Assembly: GCA_016490735.1 (NCBI GenBank)
Contig: JAEMWC010000267.1
Coordinates: 217,501 to 281,500 of the forward strand
Source: Pachyseris speciosa
Taxonomy: Eukaryota; Cnidaria; Anthozoa; Scleractinia; Pachyseridae
Direction: 5' to 3'
DNA: 64,000 bases
Positions 1 through 52,715 of this stretch are shown here, piece by piece. Made by a program: the position numbers and the translations under genes. Each line of letters opens with the position of its first letter. Position 1 is the stretch's first letter. A model generated the notes under the pieces. That model ran no database searches. It saw nothing but the letters and a program-made list of their open reading frames with translations, and was not told the DNA's origin.

Positions 1-10
1 AGAAGACCCG

Positions 11-643
11 ATGGAGTCCCACACATCCACTGTCAACAACTTTACTTTGCCTAGTTGGCCGTCAATAGCAAAAGCAGTGCAAGGCAAGAGAAAAGCCTCT
101 GAGAACGAAGAACAGTCAACAGCCCCTAAGAAAACCAAGAAGAACCCTAAAAACAAGGCATGGATAGCTGATCAAGTTGAACTTCTTTTGAGATACCTAA
201 AGGACTTCAAAACGAAGTGTGACTTTCATGGAATCGATTTCGAGGCCAACCTGGCCTCGATGTATACGGAGATACGTCGGTGTATGGCTGTTGATTTTCC
301 AGACGAATTTGGTCCCGAGGATGTTACTGAGCCTATAAAACTGCTCAAAGAAATGAGTGAGAAAGAATACAAAGCCTTCAAAAAACACAGAGATAGTGAA
401 AAAACTCGTTTAAAAAAAGGATACGATAGAGTGAAAGAAAAGATTCGAAACGTGAGGCAAGATTTCCGCACAGCAGTGAACAAGGGAACAAGAAGTTGTA
501 GTGGGAAAATTGTTCAAGAAAATTTCGAGCTGTTGTCTGAAATATGGGTTGGCTCGCCAACTACCACGTCCCTTTCCTTTGGAATTGATGCAGACACATT
601 AGAAACAGACATCAGCTCGGAAATACATATAATGAAACGCTAG
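11..643 (+). CDS. Harbinger-associated Myb/MADF-like DNA-binding protein, first exon
   Basis: This 210-residue ORF is rich in lysine near its N-terminus (KRKASENEEQ... then PKKTKKNPKNKAW, a likely nuclear localisation signal). A helical domain begins at WIADQVELLLRYLKDF (about residues 51-66). The order is that of the Myb/SANT/MADF accessory protein of PIF/Harbinger elements, which in known systems binds the transposon ends and brings the transposase into the nucleus. The later part (KIVQENFELLSEIWVGSP) matches the end of that domain. The ORF closes at TAG 641-643, just before a possible donor AAG/GTTAGT. In this copy the stop would precede the donor, so the allele may be broken. The second exon is probably 1127-1710. 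The assignment rests on domain pattern and on the neighbouring transposase. Confidence 0.65.
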   Translation: MESHTSTVNNFTLPSWPSIAKAVQGKRKASENEEQSTAPKKTKKNPKNKAWIADQVELLLRYLKDFKTKCDFHGIDFEANLASMYTEIRRCMAVDFPDEFGPEDVTEPIKLLKEMSEKEYKAFKKHRDSEKTRLKKGYDRVKEKIRNVRQDFRTAVNKGTRSCSGKIVQENFELLSEIWVGSPTTTSLSFGIDADTLETDISSEIHIMKR

Positions 644-1126
644 AAGGTTAGTGTTATTAAAAAAGTTAAATCTTCATTTTTATATTTATTTATTTATTAC
701 AATATATGGCTAAAAGGCCAAATGATAATTTGTAAAGGAGTCCTAAACCCCATGGCCATATAAAAACAGATTTTAACCTTTGAATCTCCAATATCAACAT
801 ACAAAATTAACAGTCATCTTCTCTTATTGTTCTACTTGGGGTAATATTTTGAAACATGAAAACAAATTTTCTATCATTAGTAATGATTCCTATGATATTC
901 ATTGCCTGAGTGAGTGCTGCATAATGAATGGATATTATGAAGAGTTGGCTGTTGATCACAACTGAGGTTTAAAGGGGTAAAAAAAATTCAAAGAAGCGTG
1001 TTCATACTTTTGTTGATTTATCGCAAGTGATGAAAATGAATATTATTTTAGAAAGACGAAATAATTATTCTGCAAGACAATTCTTTTATCTGACTGCCTC
1101 CAATTATTCAATTTTACAAATTGTAG

Positions 1127-1710
1127 ATACATCAACTGTAGAGTCAACTGATTCCTCCAGTGAAAGCCTATCTGCAGAAACCCCAGTACTATCCCCAGGT
1201 CAGAAAAAAATTAAAGGTGTCTCTCTCTCCAACATCCCGAAGTTGGTTGACAATAAGAGAAGGCATATGGAGAAAACACTGTCACAGGCGCAACGAGACC
1301 AGCTGTTGATGAATACTGCTAAAGAAGATCTTCTCTTGAAGAAAGAAATGATGGAGTCATTTAAGCAATCAAACAAGACATTGGAAGAGTCCATATCAAA
1401 GATGACCATGTGTTTAACATCTCTTGGTGATGGAATTGCCAGTGGGATGCAAATGTTAGCAATGGCCCTCTCTGGTCAACCCCAGAATAATGTTCCTCAA
1501 GTTTCCCACCCACATCTCAATACATACAGTGGCTTTGCATCCCCACCTTCATATGGCAACAACAATTGTACCCCATTAACCAGAAGTTCTGTACCCTCCC
1601 AGTTCAACAGAATTAATAGTGAGGAAGTGATGCACTCCATCCCTGGGCAAAGACCAATTCTAGGGCCTACTCGTACACTATTAGAAGATGAAAGCTTTCA
1701 GCTTGGATGA
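1127..1710 (+). CDS. Harbinger-associated accessory protein, second exon
   Basis: The ORF is open upstream, but the likely coding start is at 1127, after the acceptor TTGTAG (1121-1126). The product begins DTSTVESTDSSSES, an acidic serine-rich linker. It then has a basic segment (IPKLVDNKRRHMEKTLSQAQ) and a helical stretch with heptad-like spacing (about 1270-1420), followed by a polar tail ending at 1710. This serine-rich linker and C-terminal coiled coil is the usual C-terminal half of the Harbinger Myb-like protein. It may mediate dimerisation or transposase contact, by analogy only. Bases 644-1126 contain no other gene and are taken as the intron. The exact donor is uncertain because of the in-frame stop at 641. 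Confidence 0.55.
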
Positions 1711-2353
1711 TTACATAACGGTGTTATATCCTAGATGAACAAAAAGACATTTGTTGTGTTACAGATCCCTTTAAAGATTTGATATTAAATCTATCTGATT
1801 TCCTGTACATATTCATATTTATATATATGAGGTATGTAAGCGTTATTATTTAAGCGTTTAAGTGTTATTTAAACGCACCTTTAATTGCAAGGTGTTATAA
1901 CCCCAACATTTGGGCTATTTAAGCTGTTCTAGAAAGCAACAACAAGATAAATCCAGACAACTTGCATGTGTTTGGATATAATTTAATCACATAAAAATTG
2001 TGAGGTTTTATTAACAGAACAGCAAGCTAACTAGTGGAATCAAGATTGTTCCACTTCAACTAAAACATAATCCTATACATAACTATTAATAGAGTTGTAA
2101 CTCTGTTCCTATTTTTTTATACTTGAAAGCACATTTTTATAGGAACTCAATCCGCCTGTCTATTATAGAAATCAGTTCTAGTGTTTGTTTTGGTATTGTC
2201 TAATTAAATAATTTCTGTTCTTGTTCCAGAGGCAAACTCGATAGTTTTCATGGCTGTTTAGTTCTTTGCGTTGTTATTTTACTTGGATTTAATAAACCGT
2301 TATGACTAAATTCACTGTTCCTTTTAGATAGCAGTATAAGCTAAATAAACAAA
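1711..2353. other. Gene-free spacer between the two convergent Harbinger genes
   Basis: I see no coding signal here. It is AT-rich and contains AATAAA-like motifs that could serve as polyadenylation signals for the convergent genes on either side. Confidence 0.4.
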
Positions 2354-2557
2354 TCAGTGAGGAATGTGTTCCTTGTAGAAGGATGTGATTATGTTTCTCA
2401 CATAAGCTCCCTCAGCAGTGTTAAAAGAATATAGCCAGTCTGGTGCATTTTCAGGTTGTGCCAGCCTATCACGTGCCATTTGCTGTGCAACAACATCATC
2501 CTCTAAATTCATGCCCTGCAACTCACAAATGTTGTGAAGTACAAAACAGGCATAAAT
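2354..2557 (-). pseudogene. Harbinger transposase, C-terminal fragment beyond the insertion
   Basis: The reverse strand reads IYACFVLHNICE, the hallmark C-terminal motif of Harbinger transposases. An acidic tail follows (LQGMNLEDDVV), ending ...FYKEHIPH with a stop at 2354-2356. Removing 2558-8317 and one copy of AAAT joins this piece in frame to the fragment ending at 8318, giving the local reading SIIYACFVLHN. The two fragments are therefore one gene split by a single insertion. Confidence 0.88.
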
Positions 2558-2770
2558 GAAGGGCTGGGGGCATAAACTGCCTATGTGGAATTTTTGGCCG
2601 TTTTTTTATTTCGCTTGGATTTGTCCAAATTTTTGCATGTGAACTGCATTTTGATTCAAAAACATTGTCCCATATTTTTTTTCACCGATTTCTTTTTCGT
2701 TTTCAAGAAATAACGTATGCAAAAAAAACACCTAAAACTCTACATAGGCAGTTTATGCCCCCAGCCCTTC
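2558..2770 (+). repeat. 213-bp TIR element, copy 1 (left end of composite)
   Basis: It starts GAAGGGCTGGGGGCATAAAC and ends with the inverted complement, GTTTATGCCCCCAGCCCTTC, giving terminal inverted repeats of about 29 bp around an AT-rich centre. No ORF. AAAT flanks both ends. Confidence 0.9.
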
Positions 2771-3107
2771 AAATGGTGGAGTATGCTAATTAACATTCAT
2801 GAAAACAATGCCCAAGGGTATTCTTTGAGTGAAAGACTAAGCGCCAAATGCTTGTAACCGATTTAAGAGAACACAGAACGTTTCTGTTCAGTTAGACGTA
2901 ATACGCAATGTTTTGCTTAATCATAACACTCGACAAGCTTGCTTGGCACGAAAACAGTGCACAATATTCGTGTTTGACTTTAAAAAAAAAACAGCACACA
3001 GTAGCCTTGGTTACCCTCAAGTCAGCACACATAGATTTTGTCCGACCTGAAAACAGCACTCCTAAGAGATTCAGGGTTATTGTTGGGTTTAGGTTGGACT
3101 TAACATT

Positions 3108-3195
3108 AGGGTTAGAGCTTCGGCTAGGGCTAGGGATAGGGTTAGGGACATGGTTAGGGTTAGTGTTAATGTTAACGTTAATGCTAGCGTTAAAG
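3108..3195 (+). repeat. Degenerate telomere-like TTAGGG tract
   Basis: Imperfect repeats of GGGTTAG/TTAGGG type run through here (for example GGGATAGGGTTAGGG near 3132), drifting into GTTAAT/GTTAAC variants. TTAGGG is the common metazoan telomere repeat, so this may be a short interstitial telomeric tract or a chance minisatellite. It lies inside the composite insertion. Its apparent ORF (2908-3216) is a product of the repeat. Confidence 0.6.
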
Positions 3196-3809
3196 TTAGA
3201 GAAAGCGCAGTTTTGAGTCCAAATCAGCTTAACTGAAGGGTTCGTCTGAGTCGAAAACAGTGCCTAGTTGCTTTGGTTGACTCTAAGTTCTTTCAGAAAG
3301 GCTTTGGCCGTTATAACACAGCGCTTAAGTCGGTTGTTTGTCTTAAATACAGCATACATCTTAAATCCAGCATACAAAAACCTCGGTTGATTCTAAATCA
3401 GTGCGCAAAAAGCTTGCCGATGGCTGAAAAATCACAAAATATTAAAGATGGCTGTTTTGACTTGAAGAAACTTTTTGGCAAGATAACTCCTATTGGTGAC
3501 CTACACCAAAAATTTGAGTTAATCAGATGTTCTAGGGCAAAAATTAAGAGTCCTAAGAGTATGCTGTTTTCCGTCGTGTTTCGTTTACTCAGAATGTTGT
3601 GTTGCGTAGTAAATTAAAACTTGCACATGGTTTCGGCAGTTGAAACGTTTTTGATGGATTCATTTTCATCGTCAAGTGGAAAGCCATGGAATAAAAATCT
3701 TATAAAAATTAACGTAAATGACGACAGTGAAAGAATTTGACAGAAATACTTAACTCTTCTGAAATTAACCCATTGGCACCCGTGCCGGCCAAAACCGGCC
3801 GTAAACATG

Positions 3810-5709
3810 ACAACTTCACGCCGCTTTAAGTGTGTACCCCAAATTCTGGGGTCATTGAGCATTCATATATTCACGCTATTGTTCTTACACATCACTTATT
3901 CACAACGATGTTCTGCCGACAACACGGCATGTTTCCGAAGAGCGCAAGCTCTTTGATGTAGGTGAGATATTTTTCTTTTATTAACAGAGAGGAAATAAAA
4001 CCCAAGGGACTAAGATGATATCTGCTTGATTGATTTTAAATTAATAGCATGTGTGCCACAGCTGGTGCCACCATTCTTGTCAATTTCAAACTTGAACCAG
4101 ATATCGAAGGGAGGTTTTTGTCAATTACCACAGAACAACCGGACAAATCGGTCAATATTTACGCTCCCAGCGAAAATCGCGTTCGAGTGAACAATTTCTT
4201 GAAGGCCGTAAACAGCCTTGGAAATTTGAGAGTAAAGATCGAAGATTCTACATAATCGCCTTTTTAACTTTTCTGAGTCAAAATTTTGCTCGAGAGAGGG
4301 AGGGTTTCCTTTTTCAAAGTAAACACGGGAGCGCACGCGAATTGAAGTCATGACCGCGGAGTATTATTTACCTTGGTACAAAGCAGCAGTTACAAAACTT
4401 GTAGCGTGTGGCAATGCGACTTTGGCGTTAAACATTTTTATTTGTTGATGTTTTTTTTACCTTATTTCGTTTCCGTTTCCTTTGCTTTAACATTCTCTGC
4501 GTAAAATCTTTTCGACTGATGGAACAAGGCAAGCAAATAATCGGAAAGATTACGTGCATCGAGCGTGACGAGCGTCAGGGGACGTGACAAGACACGGCAA
4601 TTGGTCAATTCTAGACAGTTGACATGACAACCGGACAAAAATTGCGGTTTTCTTGCTCGCGAAGCTTGCTTGATCAAAACAACATCCGTGTTTACTAAAA
4701 AGAGTCCGGAGAATTACGTAAATCATAGTAATGCCTCGACAGCCGTTTGACGATGGATGACTCTTTTGACCGATGTACTTGGCCTGAAATCTTGTTAAAC
4801 AAAACAAATGCGTTTTATTTCAGTTGTTAGACGATATAAACGATAAAAAGCCTCAATTGATTGTTTATCTTAAAATAGAAACTTAACAAGTTACACGCCG
4901 CGATTGTCGGAATTAACGTGGATGGAGCAAACGTTGCATGGAGCAAAGTTAACTCACTGAGTTATAAATAAAAAAAATACAAATCAAGAATTTTTAATTT
5001 AATTTCTTTATTGAGCAAAGAAAGAAAAAGTCATCAAATACATATATATTCTGGGAGGAACAGATAACATGAAACAGGACACTGCTCCGAGTAAAACTTG
5101 ACGGCGGCTTTGAATCGAACACTCAGTCGGCCTCAAAAAGAAAAGAATCCTAAATTAAATCTCTCCTCGAATGTTGTGGTCAAAGGAAAAGTTCAAATCC
5201 ATAAGTGGCCTGGGCATTCACCACGCATCAGAACGTGTTCACACATAAATTAATCATGACCGCCACTCTAGGAAAAAAATTCTAACGCGTTCTGTGACCA
5301 AAACAACTCGTTCAAGATCTCTTTTTAAAGCTCTCAATATGATCTGTATTCAAAAATACACAAGCTTAAGCTTACAAAACTTGAAAATACGTTGCGAAGA
5401 AGCCAAATCTATAAAATGTCTGCGGTGATTACTTCATAATCTTTCACACGTCGCGAACAAAAGGATACGTTCACAAGTCAGTTCACACATGGTCCCTTAA
5501 TTGCAGTATTGTTCCAGTCTTTTGAAGTCTCTTTGAGGTCTCCATCCAAAATATCCCACCTTTTTCAAACCGAATAAAACCAAAATTATTCGAGACGCTT
5601 TCGGTACTACCGAAGGCAATGCCCAAAGGAATAAACTGAGCCTTCAAGCTACAACATCCAGCGGTATAAGCCATTTCAGAAAGACACACTTAAAGCGGCG
5701 TGAAGTTGT
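3810..5709. mobile_element. 1.9-kb TIR element nested in TTAA element A
   Basis: The left end ACAACTTCACGCCGCTTTAA is matched by its inverted complement, TTAAAGCGGCGTGAAGTTGT, at the right end. Outside these points the sequence aligns with the 37264-38272 relative; inside it does not, so this is an insertion. The target duplication is short and unclear (ATG-like). No transposase was found. It contains a possible LINE endonuclease remnant at 4052-4255; the rest shows no gene. Confidence 0.65.
4052..4255 (+). pseudogene. Possible LINE endonuclease remnant
   Basis: The frame reads ATILVNFKLEPDIEGRFLSI and then SVNIYAPSENR. The GRFL...VNIYAP spacing is characteristic of the APE-type endonuclease of L1-Tx1/CR1-like non-LTR retrotransposons. 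Only about 60 residues are present, ending at TAA 4253-4255. The match is short and could be coincidental. Confidence 0.35.
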
Positions 5710-6957
5710 AATGACTCCCATGCTTCAAAACATTGCAACTTTCTCAATCGCATGAATATTGCCTTAACTGTTAGTTGTCAGCACGAAATGGAATGCCCTT
5801 TAAATTTGGATATCCAATAAATGCAAGAAACGTAGCGATTTTTACCAAATATGGCCTTTTGAGTTTGGACAAGAACGAAACTGACCGTTTTTAACGTCAA
5901 AGAGAAACGACAAAAATGCCCCTTTTGCCTTCATGTTTTTTAAGGAAATCATCGCCGAAAAACCAAACTTCAACCATCATAACGAAATTCAGTCCTTTTT
6001 CTAGCTTAGAAATGACTTTTTTTGTTCATATTCTTCTCCCGAGCGTAGATACAGCCTTTTGTTCCAGTGCATTCGGGCCTTTCTGCCATTTTCAACATCT
6101 AGACCACATTGCATGCTGGGAAATGAGAATTTTTGACAGCACCCGTTCCTTCTCCCAATTCTTTCACATATAAACTAAGTCTACAGCCACTCCGACCTAC
6201 TGGCAAAAATTCCTGCTTGTGGTCATCTTCAGTACTCAGAAATTGCAAAATATGTGGCGGTAGGTCGAGAAATTCATCAATAGTCGAGTCCCAAAGGTAC
6301 TAAGTGTTCCACCGGCCAAATTCCCAGTTCGTCGAGTAACAAGCCAAATTCAACAACAAAGTACATCACCTTGCTCGATTCTTTGAGAAAGTGGACTCTT
6401 AGCTACCGTCACGCTTAATGATGCTCATCAGGCAGCCGCTAAAGATGAAAAATGGCTGTAAATTTAGCAGAAATCGCAAGCAAACCGAACTTGGGCCATT
6501 GTTGTCGCTTCACAGATAAAAAATAGCAACGTCAAAATGACGTTTTCAGAAACCTTGAGTCTCCAGTGCCTTAGGACAGCACCACTTTTCCCTGGTAGTT
6601 CAAATAAAGAGTCACGAATTGCTATTCATCATTTATAGGTGGAAAATCACTCCGAAAATGTAAAAACAGCCGGTAGTCAATGGGTTAACTTGGCTCCAAA
6701 ACGTAAAAAATTTGCACGAAATTCAATGCCTTTATCACGCGTGATGGATTGTCTCATCACAGTGACTGTAGTCGCACACAAATGTTTATCTCGTGTGATA
6801 ATACTTTTTGCTGTAGTTTATTAGCCTCCATAGAAGCAAAAAACCGAGGCGATCAACGCAAAAGTGATTTATGTGTTAAAATTCAGCAGCATGTTTACCA
6901 AATATTCATTCTCACTTGTTCATCAGTCACAGATATGTTACGAACCAACAAGCACGG

Positions 6958-7015
6958 ATGTTAGAGCAATTCACCGGTTTCGCAGAGGTTGTGGGTTCGA
7001 ATCCCGTACAAGCAG
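6958..7015 (+). repeat. tRNA-derived SINE head, followed by T-rich tail
   Basis: The segment carries GTTAGAGCAATT and GTGGGTTCGAATCCCGT, the latter a good B box and T-arm. It is followed at once by a T-rich stretch. There is no intact acceptor stem, so I read it as a SINE or tRNA remnant rather than a working tRNA gene. The downstream tail (CTGCTTAAGTTGT near 7062) resembles the tail of the modules at 57.9 and 63.8 kb. Confidence 0.5.
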
Positions 7016-8103
7016 TTTTTTTTTTTCGTTTTGTTTTTGTTTTGTTTTTTTAAGTTTCACTACTGCTTAAGTTGTGTTCATAAGTGCAGCGATCGTTCAC
7101 GTTATCATCCGTTGTTTACGTACATCTGATTGACACAGACGAATCGCGAGGAGTACCGCTTAATATTGCTTTGAATGTTTGCCGTGCGCGCCAATGCAAC
7201 TTTTCCATGGATTGTGTTCAAGATACTCATCGAAAACGGGCAGACTTCAATTCGTGCCGAATGAATTCTCGGTAGCATTTCCGAAGTCTTGGGATTGGTT
7301 TCGACCAACTATTTCACAGCTAACAGTAAAAGCAAGCTGGGATTTCCTGTCATGAGTGGTTTCAAAAAATGCACTCTTCAAAATTAATGAACAATGGAAA
7401 CCTCGGTGCAACAGAAGTCAAAGTCATTTTAGGTAGAGTTTTTACTGAAAACAAGTAATAATCTGCCCCCCGCGAGAGTTTTTGACTTCAGACAGCGCCC
7501 TCTTTGACTGCAATGAATTCTGGGATCATTGTCTGCTCCAAGCACGAACAGCAAGACTCTTCAAACAGAGTTTTTGCCTAAAAGTCCAAAAACCACTCTC
7601 GCTTTCCCAGCTTTCAGCACCGCAACCTTTGAGAAACGGACCAAGACTAGCAATGACGCGCCGCTTTTGAGACGAGAGTTGTTTTCAGACTTTTTCCGCC
7701 TGGCTTTTACTCTGTACTCCAAAACCCGACAGTCAACTTAAGCTTATATCTCATCGTGATTTGGTAAGCACAGAGAAAATGCTAACTGGATTCTTTCAGA
7801 AACGTTCAAAACTTGCGGATCTCCGGACTTTTCATGATGTCTTTCAATCACCAGGCGGGAAGGCAAACCGATAATGCAGTTAATAAGTAGCGATCCACAG
7901 CTCCAGCACTCACGTAAGTTTCGTATCCGATGAGCTTAATCAATGTTTTAACCGCCAATTTTATAGTCTACGTCACACTATCAAACAATCCTTTCTACCC
8001 GTCAATCATTTCACGTCCAGTTTTAGTTTTACTCTTCACAAATGTTCACATAATTCACGTATGAATATTAATACGGTACGTATACAAATGAGCTTAACTT
8101 CAT

Positions 8104-8317
8104 GAAGGGCTGGGGGCATAAACTGCCTATGTGAAATTTTTGGCCGTTTTTTATTTCGCTTGGATTTGTCCAAATTTTTGCATGTGAACTGCATTTTGAT
8201 TCAAAAACATTGTCCCGTATTTTTTTTCACTGATTTCTTTTTCGTTTTCGAGAAATAACATATGCAAACAAAAAACACCTTAAACTCTACATAGGCAGTT
8301 TATGCCCCCAGCCCTTC
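8104..8317 (+). repeat. 213-bp TIR element, copy 2 (right end of composite)
   Basis: It is nearly identical to copy 1 and in the same orientation. It is followed by AAAT (8318-8321), but its left flank is TCAT, so it shares a target duplication with copy 1 rather than having its own. Confidence 0.9.
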
Positions 8318-9215
8318 AAATAATGCTGGGGATAGCATTCAATCCCATGTCATTTCTTTTGTTTAAGATTTGCCATCTTGCTTTAAGATGGCCATAGGCA
8401 CACTCTATTGGGTTTCTAGCACTCCTAAGCATGTTATTAAAGATAACCTCTTCATTTGTGCGAGTATTGGGGAATTCCTTCATGCAGTATGGAAGTAGGG
8501 GTAAGCAGGATCCCCCAACAATGTAACAGGTTTGTTTTCGTAGACTGGTAAAATTTCTTTATAACACATAGGAAGTCTTTCCTCTCTTAAAAGTCTGTTT
8601 ATTCTCGAATTACCAAAGACTCTCCCATCATGCACACTCTCTGGCCATTTCACGTCGACATCTAAAAAAGCCCTTTGCAGTCACAAACTCCTTGAACATT
8701 TAAGGTGTATTTTAGTTTATAACTAAAATAGTCATGAGGATTCTCACTCGGTTGTGCAATGGGAATATGTGTACCATCTACGCATCCAAAGGCCTGTGGA
8801 AAACCATATTTATTTTCCATGCCATCAATAAGTTCCTTCATTTCTTCAATGTTATTGGGCAATTTTATGTATCTTGGGCCTAAAACATAAGTAATAATGT
8901 TGCATACTTTTCAAACAACTACGGAGACTGTGCAATGCGCAACTCCAAATACATTTGCTGTCATCGTGAGAGAGCCTTGATCCTTCAAAAAGTATAGGGT
9001 AATGCCAAGTTCTTTTTCAACTGACAACACATCAAGTCCTCTTGGACTCCTACCAGGTTGAAGAAAGGGTTGCAATTTGTCTGCTACAGACATAAAAAAC
9101 TGCACGATTCATCCTTAAGTTCTTCTTCCTCTCCCTTTCTGGCAAAATTCCGTTGAACAAGTTGAGCCACCACTGTTCTGTCCTCCCCGAACTTCTCCAC
9201 TTTCTACCTCGATGG
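8318..9215 (-). pseudogene. Harbinger transposase (HARBI1-like), N-terminal and core part, decayed
   Basis: Read from right to left, the frames give an N-terminal block (about 9215-9095, with WWLNLFNGIL), then SVEKELGITLYFLKDQGS and ANVFGVAHCTVS (helix-turn-helix region). Next come [11 protein letters not shown] (first catalytic Asp of DDE_Tnp_4), then LLGDPAYP (second Asp). The last block is AYGHLKARWQIL, the region of the catalytic Glu, with E two residues before it in NPIECAYG. The sequence is broken by a stop at 8909-8911 and by one-base frameshifts in three homopolymer runs (A6 at 9094-9099, A6 at 8664-8669, G4 at 8498-8501). Coding then stops at the 5.8-kb insertion and resumes at 2557. 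The family call is firm. The copy as written is inactive, although the run-length frameshifts could be sequence errors. Confidence 0.85.
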
Positions 9216-9707
9216 TTAATTCTTCTTCGGATGCGTTGAAGTCGTGCAACAGTAGCATTGTATTGCTGCGTTGCCTGAGCAGTTAACTGCCTTTGGCGGA
9301 GGCTTTATATCATCAAAAGTGACAGTAAAAAGCCACAGCACTGAAATGTTGCAGTGAGAGCAGATAATGAGAGGAAAAGAACACTGACCGCCAAAATGCG
9401 TCATTCGCACGCCATTTTCTCTGTTTACATGCCTAGCGACCACGCAACAACGTCTAGTAACATCACCCCGGGACCCCGGGGTTGTAAGTTTGCATGTAAA
9501 CGCCGGCCATTTTTCGACCACGGCTAGGCGGGTTACCTCACCTGCCTGGGGTCACCCACCTCCATGTAAACAGGCCCTAACTCTTAGGGCCAACTTTGCC
9601 AGTAAATATGTTAAAATAATAATACAAAATTCTGAGTGGTACTGTATGTAATAACCAGACAATTTATGAAGTTGTGAGATTCTCACTGGCCGTTATATTG
9701 TTTGCAG

Positions 9708-52225
<42,518 letters not shown>

Positions 52226-52715
52226 TGTCTCTAGCTTTTTCTCGTGGCAGGACGTTGGTTTTTAATTCTATAAATCGTGCTTTTTGTATTTAATGCCTTT
52301 GTTTTGTTTTGGAAGAGTTGTTTCAAGACAGTTGTAAAACCGGCCGGCAATTGTTCAATGATGGATGGCCGAAGAAACACTTTCTGGTTGAATGTGAAAT
52401 TCAGACCTCGGGGCAAAGTAATATTTACTCGCAACAGTCAGCAGATACAACTTCACCGTGGTTTTCATTTTTTGCCTCGCGCTCTTGTGATTGGCAGTTG
52501 GAAAAGCGGCGTGCAAAGAAACAACATACGAACAAATGAAAAGGACAGGAGAGAAGTGAGTTGACTTACTGCTCATTCTTGATGCTGCGTCCTGCAATCT
52601 GAGCGCCTTGTTGCTTTAATTATATAACCTAATCTAGTATACTTTTTTCATATTTTTAGATTCATACTTCAGTGTTACTGTTACTTAAATTGAAATAAAG
52701 TTGATTTACAAAGAG
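52226..52715 (+). promoter_or_regulatory. HELLS: HELLS 3' UTR with polyadenylation signal
   Basis: AATAAA occurs at 52694-52699, about 470 bp after the stop, followed by TTGATTT and a T-rich stretch. It is the first canonical signal after the stop codon. Confidence 0.6.

Larger units (their letters stand above)
3765..6688. mobile_element. TTAA-flanked (piggyBac-type) non-autonomous element A
   Basis: TTAA at 3765-3768 is followed by CCCATTGGCACCCGTGCC, and the far end reads GGTAGTCAATGGG before TTAA at 6685-6688. The ends resemble those of the element at 37264-38272, which lies in the opposite orientation. TTAA duplication with a CCC start is the signature of piggyBac-type transposons. No piggyBac transposase is present. 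Much of the extra length against the 1-kb relative comes from a second TIR element nested at 3810-5709. Confidence 0.75.
2558..8317. mobile_element. 5.76-kb composite insertion bounded by two direct 213-bp repeats
   Basis: The insertion has AAAT on both sides (2554-2557 and 8318-8321), and excising it restores the Harbinger transposase frame, so it entered as one unit. It begins and ends with nearly identical copies of a 213-bp element in the same orientation. Inside the repeats, 2771-3764 and 6689-8103 resemble the interior of the 1.8-kb element at 38356-40125; shared blocks lie near 2848 and 38586, 6780 and 39046, 7627 and 39562. No transposase gene for the unit itself was seen. The superfamily is unknown; a 4-bp A/T-rich target duplication and a GAAGGGCT start are the only guides. 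Confidence 0.75.
1..9577. mobile_element. PIF/Harbinger DNA transposon, right part (left end outside window)
   Basis: The element carries the two genes usual for this superfamily in animals: a Myb/MADF-like protein on + (11-1710) and a DDE transposase on - (9215 to 2354). Its right end reads ...CATGTAAACAGGCCC and is followed by TAA (9578-9580), which fits the 3-bp TWA target duplication of Harbinger elements. The left TIR lies before base 1. The transposase gene is interrupted by a 5.8-kb insertion at 2558-8317, so about 3.8 kb of the visible span is Harbinger sequence. It sits in the HELLS intron just before the exon at 9708. Boundaries on the right are well supported; the left boundary is unknown. 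Confidence 0.85.

Noticed and set aside
2908..3216. 102-residue ORF
   Set aside because: Its second half is a translation of the telomere-like repeat and the first half has no domain.
3765..6688. Autonomous piggyBac element
   Set aside because: No transposase frame with the expected Asp motifs was found; only TTAA ends support the family.
6958..7015. Functional tRNA gene
   Set aside because: It has a good T-arm but no intact acceptor stem or anticodon arm; it is better read as a SINE remnant. The same holds for the modules at 57862, 59334, 61187 and 63729.
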